A stretch of DNA of 64,000 nucleotides from Verticillium longisporum (lineage: Eukaryota > Ascomycota > Sordariomycetes > Glomerellales > Plectosphaerellaceae), in contig JAETXT010000011.1 in the NCBI GenBank assembly GCA_019188255.1, positions 1,364,001 to 1,428,000 of the forward strand. Reading direction: 5' to 3'. Position 1 is the stretch's first letter. Every line of letters begins with the position of its first letter. The notes beneath the pieces are model-generated. The model did no database searches. It was not told where the DNA came from and saw only the letters and a list, made by a program, of their open reading frames with translations. Shown here one piece after another: positions 21,162-34,745 of this stretch. The position numbers were made by a program, and so were the translations under genes.

Positions 21162-22223
21162 AATGACGACCGGTTGCGTATACCCGAGATTAATAGATGG
21201 ACTTTTTCAGATCAAGTTGCAGGAAGCTGAACACACTCGAATCCTTTTGGCCGGCATGAGAGGGTGTGGCAGCCATTGCCGAGGGTTGATATACTACAAT
21301 GAATCTCTAGACTTCTAGCCTGCTCGCTCAATCTCTCATTTCCTGCTGCTTCCAAATCACAACCTAAATCATAGCTGTTCCTTCCGATATCACCTAGGCA
21401 ATTCACCTCTTTCCATAGCCTACTCTGCACTCCGGACTTTCCTCTTTCCTTCCTACCACCTGTAACAGGGCCGAACAAGGTAAATGCGTCGTTCCATCAC
21501 CCTCTCATCCTCTTTTACTATCACCCACTCAGACACCAATTTGGCACAACACAACCGACCACTCCTTACCACAAAGACTTCTCCAGTGTGGACTTCAGTC
21601 AAGAGCGTTGGATTCCCCGATGCCCGTTCTTCCTCGAATCTAATCATCGTCACACGCCATCGAATACCCTTCGGCTTGAGTTGGACTTGATCAAAGCAGT
21701 CCTTCTCCAATCTAGGTCCTTGCAGTTTATTCACCGTCAACATTTCTGCACATCTCAGCTCAGTTTTCTACCTCGGATCATCTTGGGGCCAGTTTGTATC
21801 CCCTCAAATCATCTCTCTCTTACCCAGATCATCTCCTGCCTCGTTTCACTCTTCCCTCAAGTCACAACCTTTGACTCATCTTTATCGATATATCTCATTC
21901 CCCTAAAGACGCGCTCATATACACTCGTCGTCACACCTCTCGACCTCTTTGTCTCTTCTTCCCTCCTTCCGTCTAAAGGCTGAGCACTCGGAGCACTTGC
22001 TACATCAGCAGTCGCCTCTGTTTCGCTAATCCGATTTACTGAATCCATTGTCATAGTGCCCGAGAGTTTTCCCGTCACGGGCCACCCCCCCCCCCCTACG
22101 TCTTACTTCAGTTCAACACAACGAAGGTTTCGTTGACGCTTCTCAGATACCAGTCCAGTTCACGTCTTGTGCATCATCACTGCAAGCTCCTCCAACAGAA
22201 AGCACCCGCCACCCCTGCCCAAC
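21162..22223. promoter_or_regulatory. Pyrimidine-rich promoter and leader of the GTPase gene
   Basis: The 1.06 kb before the GTPase start is strongly C/T-rich on the plus strand from about 21320 on, with a run of C at about 22086-22098. Long pyrimidine tracts of this kind are common upstream of fungal transcription starts. No gene is visible. Confidence 0.5.
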
Positions 22224-25200
22224 ATGAGCGGCGTGGTCACGGAAAGTGCAGATGGAGAGCTGGGTGGTGATGAGGCCGAATGCCCTACCAGCCCTACCGA
22301 CGTCAGAATACTTAGCGATATCAGCAAGCGCGTCCAAGTGAAGGAGGATGCCATTCACTTCGCACTCGATATACTCAAGCGTCAGAGGCTCATGCTCAGG
22401 AAACTTGCCCCTACTGATATCAGCGACATAGCCGACTGGCCCGAGAGATCAGGTATGGCTTTGTCTACATCTTACATGTATCATTGATCCCTAAACAGGT
22501 GCAGTAAAACTCGAAAGATCCGCCTTGAAACGAGAATGGCTTGTAGGCCTTACCGGCGACACAGGGGCTGGCAAGAGCACAGCCACCAACGCGATGCTTG
22601 GATATGACATTTCCCCCACCAACAGTTCCGACGCTTGCACCGCTGCCCCTTGCATCTACTCTTATAACCATTCTGATGACCCCGAGAACGTCTTTCGCGC
22701 TATCATCACTTTCAAGAGCACAGAATCAATTGCGCATGACCTTGAATTGTTACAGGAGGAGCTGTCAGATATCGCACACAGCACCCGGGAGCAGGGTGGG
22801 CTTGTTCAAGCAGAGACGGTCAGTCGACTGAACCAGGCTCAGAAACAAGTAAAGAGCGTGCAAAACTGGTCGGGGTTGACCGAGAATGAGATCAAGTGCA
22901 ACGCGCCGAGCAAAATCATACTCGAAGCAAAAAAGAAGACAGTGCCTTTCCTGGACACCAAGAACAGCACTAAGAAACACACGTTACAAATCAACGATTC
23001 GAATTTAAAACGGTTCCGCAAGACTCTAAAGCCATACATTGACAGCTCCGGTCGCAGTCGTGGCATCATACAACATTGGCCCTTGGTGCAACAGGTGGAG
23101 ATACAGCTCAAGTCTGATATCCTACAGCATGGGATCAAGCTCGTTGACCTTCCAGGAGTTGCTGACTCTCTCGAGTCGCGCGCAGCCGTGGCCAAAGACT
23201 TTTTCGAGCGACTCGACAAGCTGATCGTTGTTGTGCACGCTGTTCGAGCTGCTGACAATAAAGCCGGCTCCGACGCTATGCTTATGCCCGCCACTTTATC
23301 CATGGATATGGGGCTAGATGGAAGGTTCGAACCAGACTCTCTTGTTGTTATTGTCACCAAGGTTGATGACATCAACCCGAAGAACGCCGAAAATGACTTT
23401 CCTGATGATGAAACCATCATGACGGCAGTCAGCACCTTGGAGGCCGAAAATGAAGAGCTTGTCAACCTCGAGGAACTGATTTCTAGACAACGCGAAATAA
23501 TTGATGACCATGACGAGGAAGAGAGCGAAACAGAAGTCAGGAGCCCGCTGAAGAAACGGCCCCATCCCAGGACAACCACCCTAGCAGCGGAAGAGTCACG
23601 CCTAGCATGGATGAGGCACAAAAGAGATGTCAAAAAGAGAGGCGTAGAACGCCTTACGTCGCAGCTCAAGCGCTCCTGCATACAAGCTCGCAACCTCAAA
23701 GTCAAGCAGGCCGTGGGTCAGAACTTGGGCGACATAAAAGCTCAGGTCAATCCTACAGCGATACCAGTGGTTGGCGAGTTCGAATCAAGCGTTCTGCCTA
23801 TTAGCGCTTCCGCCTTTCTTGACATCAATGCCGGCGACTCTGTTATCGGCTTCGCTGATGCCAACGACACAGGCATCCCCGCACTCAGAGACTGGTTGAC
23901 GCGTGCGTACTTGCCTAAAAGGGACATGAGAGCTGATGACGATATCCTCGATGCTCGAGCCTTGTTGGACGCCCTTGATAGCTGGTCGTTGAACGAAAGT
24001 GCGGCGCACCTAAGGATTTCGACCGAAGAGGGGAAGGACATCAAACGTTTGCTCGACCAAAAGATGAACCACTTGATACAGGTATATCCCATGCGTCGAT
24101 TTCGACTAAGGTTGTAGGCTGATAAAAGGATCTAGGCACTCAAAAACCCTCTGGCATCCTTCGCGAGAAGCCTAAGCAACTTGAAGCCTCTCCGAAACAC
24201 TACAATAGCGTGTGCCGCACGCTCTGACAAGGGCGATGAAGTTCCTACGCAACGTGCTTGCGAGAGCGCGCTGCACGCCCAAGAACAGTGGGAAAACAAA
24301 AGGCCTTCAGTTCACGTTTCTCACCCAGAAAGAAACGAAAAGGTTTCGTATATGACTTACAAGGCATGCGTCAGGAGGGGTGGCCACGAATGGACAACTT
24401 CAGCAAAGCCTCGAATGACATATAACTGGATGTCGTCCGTGTAAGTCAACCAAATCTGCGTGATCCTGGTGCAAACGGCTTTTAACTCCAGTCAGCTCAC
24501 TCAACTTTTGGCGTGCACATGCAAGATTCTGGCAAGAAGCCTTCTTCCAGAGACTACCAAAGATAATCAACGATGCCGAGAGTCGCAATACGAGGATTTT
24601 CAACGATTTCATCACTGACCTCGTCACCGACGACGAAATTCCAGCAGGATTTTGTGACCTCCTCCGGCGTCGTGTCCCCTCGCTGCAAACCCAGAGAGAC
24701 GTCTTTCTCCAAGAAGTCCGAAGCACTGGCAACGACTTTCGTAACGATGCCCTGCGTCTTAAGCCTCACGTCTCTGACATTTTCACTAAGCACATGGCTC
24801 CAGTCTTTGCGAAGGCTTTCTCAATCACAGGTAGGTTTTCTCTTACAGTGCTGACATTGCCCTGGTGCAATCGCTAATATAGCGCTGTAGGCGTGGGAGC
24901 TTTCGTTGAGCAAAAAAAGGTCGTAAAAGAACAATTCGAGAGCAAACTACCTGAAATGCTCCAGGAGGCTCGGAACTTTATCGAGGAAGAGCTCGTATCA
25001 AGCAAGACGCAGCGTGTGAACAAGCTGCGAGGGTCAATTTCTACGCACAACGGCAAGCCCGGGATTCGTCTCATTGAGCTGGACAAGATCTTCAAGAACC
25101 TGCTGCGGGATGCGCGTGCCCCCGCGAGCAAGATCGCCGGTAGATCTCAAGGCACGCAATCGGAGGCCGTCACGGCGGCCAAAGAAACGATACGCGCCGC

Positions 25201-25666
25201 ACTCGGCGAATGGCATGGATACTGGCAGCCCATCGAACAAGCGCTGCCAAAGCGGCCCACAACTATGGTTTCTGACGATAGCGAGAACGAGGAGGAGGAG
25301 GAGGAGCTCGAAGCTCCTGGGAAGAAGAAGACCGCAGGCGGCAAAGCGAAACCGAAGGCAAAGCCAAAGGCTAATAAAGCGCCACCGAAGCCCAAGGCCG
25401 CGCCGAGGCCCAGAGCTTCTTCCAAGGCCAACGTGGATGCTCTGCCGCAGCCGAAAATAGTCAAGGCAAAGGCTCAGCCTCGCAGCATGTCAGTGGTCAA
25501 GACGGAAGAAGATGACGAGATGCACACTGGTGGAACCATGGCTGACGATGCGCCACACACTGGAGGCTCACCCGCAAACAGGCAACAGATAGGGGCTATG
25601 ATGGCGGCTGTAACAGCGGAGACTGAGTCATTGTCTGGGCATAGGCAGGACAATTCCGCCAAATAG
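22224..25666 (+). CDS. Large dynamin-like GTPase (SLIP-GC-like)
   Basis: Five exons (22224-22452, 22499-24081, 24136-24440, 24496-24830, 24891-25666) encode 1075 residues without frameshift. The G domain has P-loop GDTGAGKST at about residues 96-104, G3 DLPG near 293-296 and G4 TKVDD. Long helical segments follow, including LNFWRAHARFWQEAFFQRLP across the third junction, as in dynamin-type stalks. The tail carries an acidic EEEEEE block and a Lys/Pro/Ala-rich segment (KAKPKAKPKANKAPPKPKA), which could bind nucleic acid or direct nuclear import. The nearest family I recall is the nuclear GTPase SLIP-GC group and its many fungal relatives, whose role is poorly known. No pleckstrin or membrane segment is seen. 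The introns are 46 to 60 nt with consensus ends. Confidence 0.87.
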
Positions 25667-27181
25667 GTCAAGGGTTGCAGGCAGACCACCAGGCATCATG
25701 GATGGTGTCACGGCGTTTGGCTTGTCATTTGCACTTTCGTATTTTTGCTCTTGGTGGGGGCGTGAGATTGGGCTTTGGGGTGCTTTTGGACTGGCCATTT
25801 GGAGAAGAGAACGTACACACACACACACATTATCACGGTATAGCTTCATAGGATTCTCCAAATCATCTCACCGCGACGCTCACCGGAAGCCGTAACTTTC
25901 CTAGCGTGACAATGGCCCGTGGATCACTCAAGATGAATCATCACGATCGTCGACGTGGGAGCGTCGGAAGCCCGTAAGGATCGGGCAGCAGCAGCAAGTA
26001 CCAGGAGACAGACGCCTTCCGATACGCGAATGCAGAACATAGCCCAACGCCCAGGATCGCGTTCCGGCAGTCGGCAAAGGCAGGGCGAAAAGGTTCAGTA
26101 CTGCAAAGGCGCCCCGACGGCCCAGTAACATTAATTTCCCATTCATCATCTTTCTGTCCCCGAGGTCAAAGTTGGGCGTCAGCGGTCCTGGCCTAAAGCC
26201 GCCCCCTTTGCTGCCCAACATCGACCATCACGATGCGGGGAAACGTCATGGAGCAGAGAGCGCGAGACGGCCAAGGCTCTGCTGTTCACACATTGGTGCT
26301 CAACTCATGTCCAGTTGCAGAGTCACAGAGGAAGATCTCAGCGGAATAAATCAGCATGTCTATTGACATTACGTAGCCAGAGCACGCGCACTGCAGCTCC
26401 AACCTTGGCCTTGTGGCCTCATGACGAAAGAAGAATCCTCGCCTTCGCGACCTCGCTTCTCAGCATAGTCAAATCTCGTCTCATCAACCTTGAAACGAGT
26501 GTCGTATCCCCCTGTTCTCAACTCCGGTAGGCGAATGGAGAGGGCAAAAGAAAAGACGAAGAAAACAATAAAAAAGCAAGTGCGTTCGCAATTCGTGGCC
26601 CCCTCCCAATATGCAATAGTTGTGAATGTGTGTGTGTGTATCGTGTCGTAGATCATCTCCCTTGTGGCTCGCCTCAACGTACATGAAAGCAAGGGTTCCA
26701 TGACAGCTTGTCAAAGTCAAAGGCATCGTCAGCAAGGTTGCGCCGTCTCGGCCCCTCCGTCAGGCTCTGGCACCACATTGCGACCCAACGACAGGGCGCA
26801 CGACGTGGCAGCAGCGCAGAGTGCCATTGCCTGTGAACGATCAACGTCACGGCGGCCAAACTCACGTCCAGTGCCGCACGCTGCGTCCAGTGAGCCGATG
26901 CAACGCAACCTTGTGGACACAATGCCTATCATGTATCCCTTCTCACTCCCCCCAAAATGCACTCCATCGCGCCCCATGTATGGATATCCGAAACAAAAAC
27001 GCAGAAAACTATCGAATAAGACATGGCGGTCGTCGTTGCTGTACGGACCCGCGCCCAGGAGTGGCGCCCTTACAGAATTGCACAACCAAACTAGAAATGA
27101 ATCGGTGAAAATGACAGTTTGACACATGGCGCAAAGCCGCCCCGTGAAGGCAAATTGCTACGCAAGGCGCCGGATGGCACC
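25667..27181. other. Convergent intergenic region, 25667-27181
   Basis: 1.5 kb between the GTPase and J-domain genes. It contains a CA repeat (about 25814-25830) and a TG repeat (about 26629-26641). No reading frame in it looks like protein. Confidence 0.55.
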
Positions 27182-29066
27182 TCAGGCATATGCCTCCTCG
27201 TGGTAGCCTCGGTGATGGGGGATGTTGCTGTATTGCACGTCGTCGGGTGTAGCTCTTGGTAGTTTTGACCTTCCCGAAGTAGGGGCCTCCGCCACTGCTG
27301 GAGTAGGCGCCCTCGCGGGAAGGCATTTGAGGTCGGACTTCGGCAACGCGCACGTGTGCAGAAGGGTAGTAAGATCCCTTTGATTTCCTGGGAGGGGATT
27401 CATCGCGGTATGCGTAGACCGGCTCCCCATGCATCGGGACTGTCCGCCCGTTGTTGACGGCATATCGAGCCGTCGTGGCGCGGGTCAGGGAGGTGGCGGG
27501 GGATAGTCTTGCGGGAGCGGCTCCGGAGAGTGCGTCTTGTGGCGACGTTCGCGTCGGCGAGCTTCCCTGTAGCGGCGCTCGGCTTCCTCGTCATCAGAGT
27601 CGCTTTCGCTGACCTGCGCCTGCAGGCGATTCCGGCTACGGCCGCGGGGATCCGCGCTCGCAGGAGACCGCATGTCGTGATCACCGGCATAGTGATATGT
27701 CTGTGACCTTGACATTGTAGGTTGTGGCGATGGTCGGTTGTAATCTGCCTCCCTCATCGTGTTGGCCCTAGGGAGTTGCGTCTTACGCGGCGGGGACTCG
27801 GGAACCATCGGGGGTGGTACCAGCGTTCAAGAAAGACGGGGGCACACGGGCAGAAGACAGATCAACCGCAATCGGGCTAGTGGCGGGAGCATCCTTGGGT
27901 CCAGACGAGGATTTCTTGTGACTGGACTTCTCTCGAGCTTTGGGGGCTTCAGATGAGCGTCTAGGAGATAGTTTAGCAGCTGAGCGACGGGGGGCGTCAT
28001 CCTCCTCCACCGAGATTGGATCGTTAGGAGGAGGTTGAAACTGGGATTCCTGGGCCGATGGAGGTGTCGGGACCGCAGCTGGAGGTGCGTACCGGTAGGG
28101 CTCTTGGTACGTCTGGGACCGGCTCAATTGCGGCTGAGCTTTCTGTCGCGCGGAGGTCATGTAACGGACAGCGTCCATCATTGCCATCTGGGTCTTGTCC
28201 ATTTGTTGCGGCTCAACTCCGTGAGTAGAGAGGCGCTCACGTTCGCGCTTCTCCTTGTCGTCGTGCTTCTTGGAAGAAGAACTTGACTTCTTCCTATCGA
28301 CCTTGGCAGGTGAGCGGTAGTCCTCGTCATCGTATTGTTCCACGTAGGCCGACTTGTGCTTGCTGCGCTTGTCCTCCGTCTCTCGCCTCCGCTCTTTCTC
28401 CTGCAGCTTCTCCAGTCGTTTCCTCTCGGCGCGGCGAGCTTCTTTCTCCGCCGCCTTTTCTTTCTCCGCAGCCTTGTCAGCCTGTTTCACAAGCCGTTCC
28501 TTCTCTTCTTGGTCTTCTTTCCTACGTCGACGCTCGCGATCACGCTCTCGCTCGTCGTCTCGCTTCGAAGGCTTGTCGTCGTAGGAAGCAGCACGTCGAG
28601 CGCTCCGCGCAGCTTCTTCGAAACGAGCAGAACTGTGAATTTCGTCCTCATAGGAGCGAGACGGCGGATAATTTGAGTACATTTTGGAGCCGGTTGTGCT
28701 AGGAGCGCGAGTAGATGTCCTCGTCTTGTAGGAGTCGGGTCGGGGCTCTGCAGTGCGGACTTCATAGTAACGAGGAGGTGTACGGGCGGCCGATGTGTTG
28801 GCTTCGACATTCCGTCTCTTCTGCTGGAGTTCCATCAATTTGATCTGATCGTCGTATTTGGAGCGTTCCTCTTCGCTGCCCAATAGCTCATAAGCTTGTT
28901 GAACCCTCTGGAACTCATCCTGCTTGGCCGCCTTCAGAGCCGGGTCCTGGACCTTGTCAGGGTGACACTTGAGTACAAGCTTACGATACGCAGTTCGAAT
29001 CTCGGACAACTGCGCATCCTTGGAGACACCCAAGACCTTGTAAGGACAAGGTGGTAATGAGGTCAT
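27182..29066 (-). CDS. J-domain (DnaJ-like) co-chaperone, three frameshifts
   Basis: The protein starts MTSLPPCPYKVLGVSKDA and has a J domain at about residues 7-75 with the HPD motif at 35-37, so it should stimulate an Hsp70 ATPase. A long Lys/Arg/Glu-rich helical region and Ser/Pro-rich disorder follow. The frame breaks three times at G/C runs: 27810-27814 (NAGTTP continues as MVPESPPRKTQLPRANT), 27498-27502 (PLPQDYPP continues as ATSLTRATTARYAVNNGR) and 27245-27247 (KTTKSYT continues as PDDVQYSNIPHHRGYHEEAYA, then stop). Each piece reads as protein of one style and the last ends naturally, so single-base consensus errors are more likely than decay. There are no introns. Homologues are cytosolic or nuclear type III J proteins; the client is unknown. 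Confidence 0.83.
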
Positions 29067-32000
29067 GTTGGCAGTCGATTGATCTGAGAGGTGTCGTAAC
29101 TGGGATGGTTGATTCCGTGTGACAATAATTGGCGGACGGAAGGATGCCAGGGATGTAAGTATTCGTCGCTCGTGGTTCCAAAAACGCGATGTAAGCGAGG
29201 AGCTGTTATTGCATCGATGCGGCGGCGAGCAATGTTGGGGTGAGGGTGAGGCGGTGCAAGGCGAGCTTCTCTTGGGAATTCGGGAATTCGAGGGATGGTC
29301 GCCTATGAACGAGGCGGGCTTGGTGGTCGGAGGGACGATTGGCGCCTGATGCACCAGGTGTGGAAGTGCAGCAACAGAAAAGAGAGAGAAAAGGAGTACA
29401 ACGAGAGGAGAACGGGGTTCAGAAACGAGGACAACGACGTCAAGGTGATCTGTCGTGGCCCCTAGCTCTGGCAGTCCCAGGTTACAGCGGTCCAGTGTTG
29501 GTTGATGATTGAGGGTTGGAAGGTTGAGCTGAACAGGAGACGGGCCGGACGGGGGACTCTAGTTGGAAACCTGATGAGGTCAGAGTCAGGATGGGCCAGT
29601 CCTTGAAGGCTGCTGGGGTCTGATTGGGGGGCGGCGGCGAAAATAGCGGGCTGGGTGTGGTTCTGCGTGGCTCGAAAAGTAGGGGAAGGCGAGGGGGGGT
29701 GTAGCCACAAGGGGGCCTACGGACCAGACAGAGTACCAGACGGGTCTGTGTGCAGTCCAGTGACCGGAGGTGAGACAGGCGATGTTCTTGGCCGAACTAG
29801 CACTGGAAAGAGTACTGTCTTGCTAGTGATATGTTGCGCGAAATAATAGGGTAACGGGCGGCAGCGGTCACACCCGCGTCTAGGGTCCGTCGCGTGAAGG
29901 TAAAATGTGCTGTAGAAGTACGGTGCACGGGATCTGCGCCTCTCGCTCGGCTTCTAGAGGAATGGACAAGAGCTCGAGTTGCTTGGAAAGCGTGAGAGCA
30001 AATATCCGGTGCTGACCAACGGCTGAGGTTGAGATACAGAAGGGGGGTGAGCAAGGCCCGTGGAAGGCGCTTGTCGTTCCTGGAAGTGGCACAGCGAACG
30101 AATGGCTGATAGTGCAGAGACGCCTGGGGCTGTGGTGGTGACGAGTGCTGAATGAAGCTGAGGAATCGAATTGCAAACAACCGCCTCGTCGGAAGAACTG
30201 GCGGTGCTGCGCCTCGTAGCTGGATCGGCCGGTCCGGATTTCAGGCGGCCAGGGACAGAAGGGGCGAAAAGCGTGTGAAGGCCGACGGCCGGGGCGGGCA
30301 AAGCAGAGAAAGACTGAAGAGGAAAATTCTCAATTAAAGAGGCGAACAGAAACGGCGACGAATAGCGCAGTTGGGTAAGGTCGGGCGACGCTGGCGCTGG
30401 CGCTGGCGAGGGACTGGAATGGAATGGCTCTGAAGGCGAATGAACGGGTTGCAGTGGTCGGAGACAACTGGCAGTCGAGGTACAAAGCAGGTACAGAGGT
30501 ACATGTGCCGTCTGCTGTGGGCGGTGGCGAAAAGAAGTAGCTGCGGGAGGATCAATTTCGGGCGAGTGAGCGATCAATGGGTAGTCGTCAAACAGTGTGG
30601 GATGTATTGGTTGTATGATAGGGAATTGCCGGCCACGCGATGGATTGGTATGTATGTTGAAAGAGACGCAAAAGGGCAGACAGACAATGTCAGATTTGGG
30701 CGATATGCGATCTATGTTGACGAGGGCTTGTTTGGAACTGCAACGGCACGAAGACTGCGCCAGCAAAGCGTTGCTATGGGCGTCGAGGCAGTATTGATGC
30801 AAGAGTCCCCTCCTACTCCTCTCTCAGTTGTGCAAATGTCCAAATGAGGTATCGTTTGAGCCAGAACGGCGGGGGGTCGAGGTATGAATCTGGCGGTGAG
30901 GGGTGCTTGGTGGAGAGTCTTGGTCTGTTGCTGCGGATGCGTCGCTTCGGTTTGATGTTCGTTTGCAAGGTGGCCCTGCAAATGATATCACCCAGGTGGT
31001 TCGGGTCATGAGCAGGTGACCCGGCTCGACAGGAGACTTGGATTTCTACGCCAAGAACAGGCTGGCTTGCACAGGCGTGCGGGCAGCTCAATGTCCAGAT
31101 CGGATGGCTTGGTACCATGAGCCATATGGACTACGCCTTGATCAGGAATGGAAAGGAGAACCGGGCTGGGATGGACGATGGACGCGATAGTCGGCCATCC
31201 GTACAATTGAGTCCAGGATCGCTCGATGCTGGCTGGTCTGCTGCGGGCCTGACCAACGGCGACCTGCTTGCTGTGCTGTGCAGTGGATTTCGGGGCTGCT
31301 AGCTGCAGGGCCCAGAGCGATGGTCTCGCGATGCGTGCGTTGTCGGGCAAATAGCATCAGCTGGTGGTGTCCTTGGCGTCGTCTGATTTCTGTTCCCTGC
31401 CCAGTCTGTCAGTGCCTTGACGCTTCCTTCCGTCCCATCGTCCGCTCAGGGACCTTCTGCAGTTTCCCTTGGGTACATGTTGTGGTCGTGCCTTCCTTCC
31501 CCTACCTTACCTATGCATTCATCCGCCCTTCCTCCTTCCTTCCACTCCTTCAACTATGTGCCTGGTTACCTTGATACCTATCTAGGTACCTGGGTAGGTA
31601 TGAATCCATGGACCTACCTCAGCCCCCAATACCCCATGCCCCATGCCCCATGCCTCGTCAACGTGCCTGCTCGTGTCACCCCCATCGCTGTTGCCCTTCC
31701 AGCGCATCCTGAATTCCTGGGCAGGCACGAGCTACCTGGGTACCTTATTACCGTAGATAGGTACCTTCCCAGGTACGTACGGGGTCAGCTCCACCATCCA
31801 TTCGACAGCCCCCGTTCACTCCACCACGCCTCACGAGACAATGGCTCTTCGATCTTCCATCTCGTCATCCTCATCCACCAAGACCCAGATTCAGACCGCC
31901 ATCCTGAGTCCTGGCATCAGCTCACGCCTGCTGCCCCATTTTCTCCATCACATCGTTGCCGTGACCTCCACCTTTCACTCGTCGCCCTCGCTGCAGCATC

Positions 32001-34745
32001 TACCCTTTCGGCACCATCGCCTTGTGCCTGACTGGTCGATCGACTGTCGTCTCATGCAGGTGGGCCAGTCGACACCGCCTGCGCACCCCACGGCCGGCTT
32101 CCAGTTGGCTCGTCACCCGCATTGCCCTACTGTCGTGGCCTTCGCCCTCCGGATCCCCCCTGGAATCCCACGCACTCGGCCATTCTATCACCTTCCACAA
32201 CCCACGATGCCACAGCAAATGGGCAGGCCACTGGGCTTTCGAGCTGCAAGACTCTGGAGACACCCCCAAAGAAACCATGTGTGCTTTCTTCCCACGGGCT
32301 TGCACCACTCGCACGTCCTCGTCTACTCATGAGCTTGTCACATCCATCCACCATGACGAAGTTTGTGGTCGCCTGCTCACGTCTCTTATCCCATGATACT
32401 TTTATGACGAGCCCTCCCAAACAGTTAATATGCGTGTCTCAGGATCCCATCACAAAAGGTCACGGGTCGACGGCACCCTCAAACGAGCAGAGAAGCAGGT
32501 ACTATGTACGCCATCTCGTCGATGGGCTTGGTTTCCATCACAGTTTGGTGGACGCCCCACGCCTGGCCGTGGATGTTGTTGTGCCCACGTGAATCCCATC
32601 CGCGCCGTAGTTCAAAAGGGTGACCCGTCATCTCTTGTGATTGGTGCTTGCGGGCTTGTCAGTCCAGACGGCCGTCGCGGGAGGGAGGGGCAGCGGCCGG
32701 GACGATTCGATTCACACCAGGCCCATCCCGTCCAATCACCTTGCCATCTCGTCCTGGCCAGTGAGACGCCAGTCTCGACCAAGGGCCTTCGACCTCGAAG
32801 CGAGTGCGTAGATGGTCAACAGGGGAGAGTCGGCATTGGACTGCTGCTGAAGGCTGCTCAAGGCTGATCAAGGCCGGACAATGGCCTGGAGGACGAGGCC
32901 CAGTGGGGTACCGGCATGAACACAATACAAGGCTGTGTCTCTCGGGGTAGACCTAGCTCGCTAGAGAGTCGTCTGGATGACGAGTGAGCGGTCTGGCCAG
33001 CAATGGCTTCAAGGCCCACTATCACCAGCACCCGTTCAGTGGGTGCCCACCAGTGAGCTTTGACCCGCCGAGCATGATCGACCACTCCACTGCGGCACCG
33101 CTGGTGATCACCTGCTGGTGCCACCGGTGCAGAACGGTGCCGTATTCGTGCGGGATTCCAGCGTTGTCTTACCACATTCTCTCACTGCCTCCTCACAAAA
33201 GAGTAAATGGGCGCCAATATCGGAAGACCACAAGGTGCTCGACATGCTTCTGAGGTGGGGGCGGGGCAGACGCGACGATCGGAGGTGCAGCTCCTCAATC
33301 ATCAGACGAGAAGATCTGTATCGGGGACACAGCTTCATCCATCAAGACGAGTCAGCGCGAGACGCGAGTACGCTGGCTCATGCGCTGTACCCCTGGTTAT
33401 ACCGTACAAGAGCTCCGCTTTCTTGTCGGATAAAGAGACTGGCAACCTAGGACGCAGCTTGCCGCCATTGACGCCGCCACATTCTGCCACTCAAGCAGAG
33501 ATAAACCTACCCTTGCAACGGCGCGGGACCAGGCTTCAGTTGCGAATCATGGATGCATCACGTCTGGTCCTGAATAGATTGATTTGGGGGATACATCGCT
33601 GCCCCCCGCGCCCTTTGGATATCGGCTGCTTCTTCACTGCTATAGACGCCAAAATCTAGACTGGCCCAACTTCCCCTCCCGCGTCTGATTGGAATTCAGG
33701 CACTCCCAGTCCGCCATACTTGTGGTTGGCCTCGCAATTCTAGTCCTCGAATCCCTTCCTGTGTCAGGGGTGATACACTACCGAATGTTGAGGCCCAACC
33801 TACACAGTCTCGATCGCTCCTTCGCCACCATGCTCGCCCGAGCCCTGCCCACTTGACCCCGCCATTCGACGCCATCATCGCAACCCCGCGATCAGGGGTT
33901 TAATGGCGCAGCCAGAGCACCTGCATCGTCAGCACCTGCTGCTCCATTGGACGCAGGTCATCGAGCAAGCGCCCGGTGCTCCCCTCCCAAGGTGATTGTC
34001 AACTGAGCCTCACCCTCTGTCTTTCGTCCACACTGGTCTTAGGTCACTCAACATTGACCACGTTACCAAAGGGTTGCAACGTGCAAATGTGGCTTGAGCT
34101 TCACAAGTCAGGGCGGCAAGTTCCAGCTCGAAGCTTGGGGGCATAGAAGCGACGTGACTCAGGGGTCCGGCAGTTGCGGCGGACTGGATTGGCCAGAGCT
34201 TGTGTAAGCTCTTGTCGATCGCGAGGGGGTCGGGGAAATATTCCGTGACGAGGCTGGGCATCCTAGCCGGATGTGCGGCGGCTCGGCGATGGGTCATGGG
34301 GGTGATGATGGAATGTGACAAGTTGATCGAGATGCTCCGTACACTACTGGACTCCTCTGGAACAGATTCAATGTTCGAGACAAGTGCCATGATGTTAATC
34401 TAGACTGGCGTTTCGAAAGTATTCTCTGCTTAATCCCCTAGGCGTGGGTTGAGTAATGCCTAAATCATGTGATGCGTGTGGTTCTATGTGATACTCCATC
34501 GCACGATGAGGTGAAGGTGATCACACACACTGTGGAAGGCAAGTGATACTCCAGAAAGTCAAGCTCATCATCAATCTGCCCCCTCTCAGCGTTGACACTC
34601 ATGGGAAAGTAAGTACATGCAGCTTAAGATACATCGTGGCCCCTGTTAGTGGTTCTCTGGAGCTCTGAGCTTTGTGAGATGGAGTCTGGAGGGCCAGGTG
34701 CATAGGCTAGTGAGATACCACGACCTAGAAACCATGTCTACTCTC
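29067..34745. other. Gene-poor region of 5.7 kb
   Basis: No protein gene is convincing here. Several long open frames (for example minus strand 29954-30802 and plus strand 31417-32031) have compositions expected of translated promoter sequence and no recognisable motif. From 31.5 to 31.8 kb there are many TACCTACC/GGTAGGTA words. At about 30380-30410 there is a short CTGGCG repeat. The region must hold the promoter of the J-domain gene (29067 onward) and the 3' end of the phosphoesterase transcript (before 34746). Confidence 0.5.

Noticed and set aside
29954..30802. A 282-codon minus-strand open frame
   Set aside because: Ser/Pro/Leu-rich without motifs, no homologous feel and no introns; fits translated promoter DNA of the J-domain gene.
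31417..32332. Two overlapping plus-strand open frames
   Set aside because: Biased by TACC repeats and C-rich promoter sequence; no motif or intron support.
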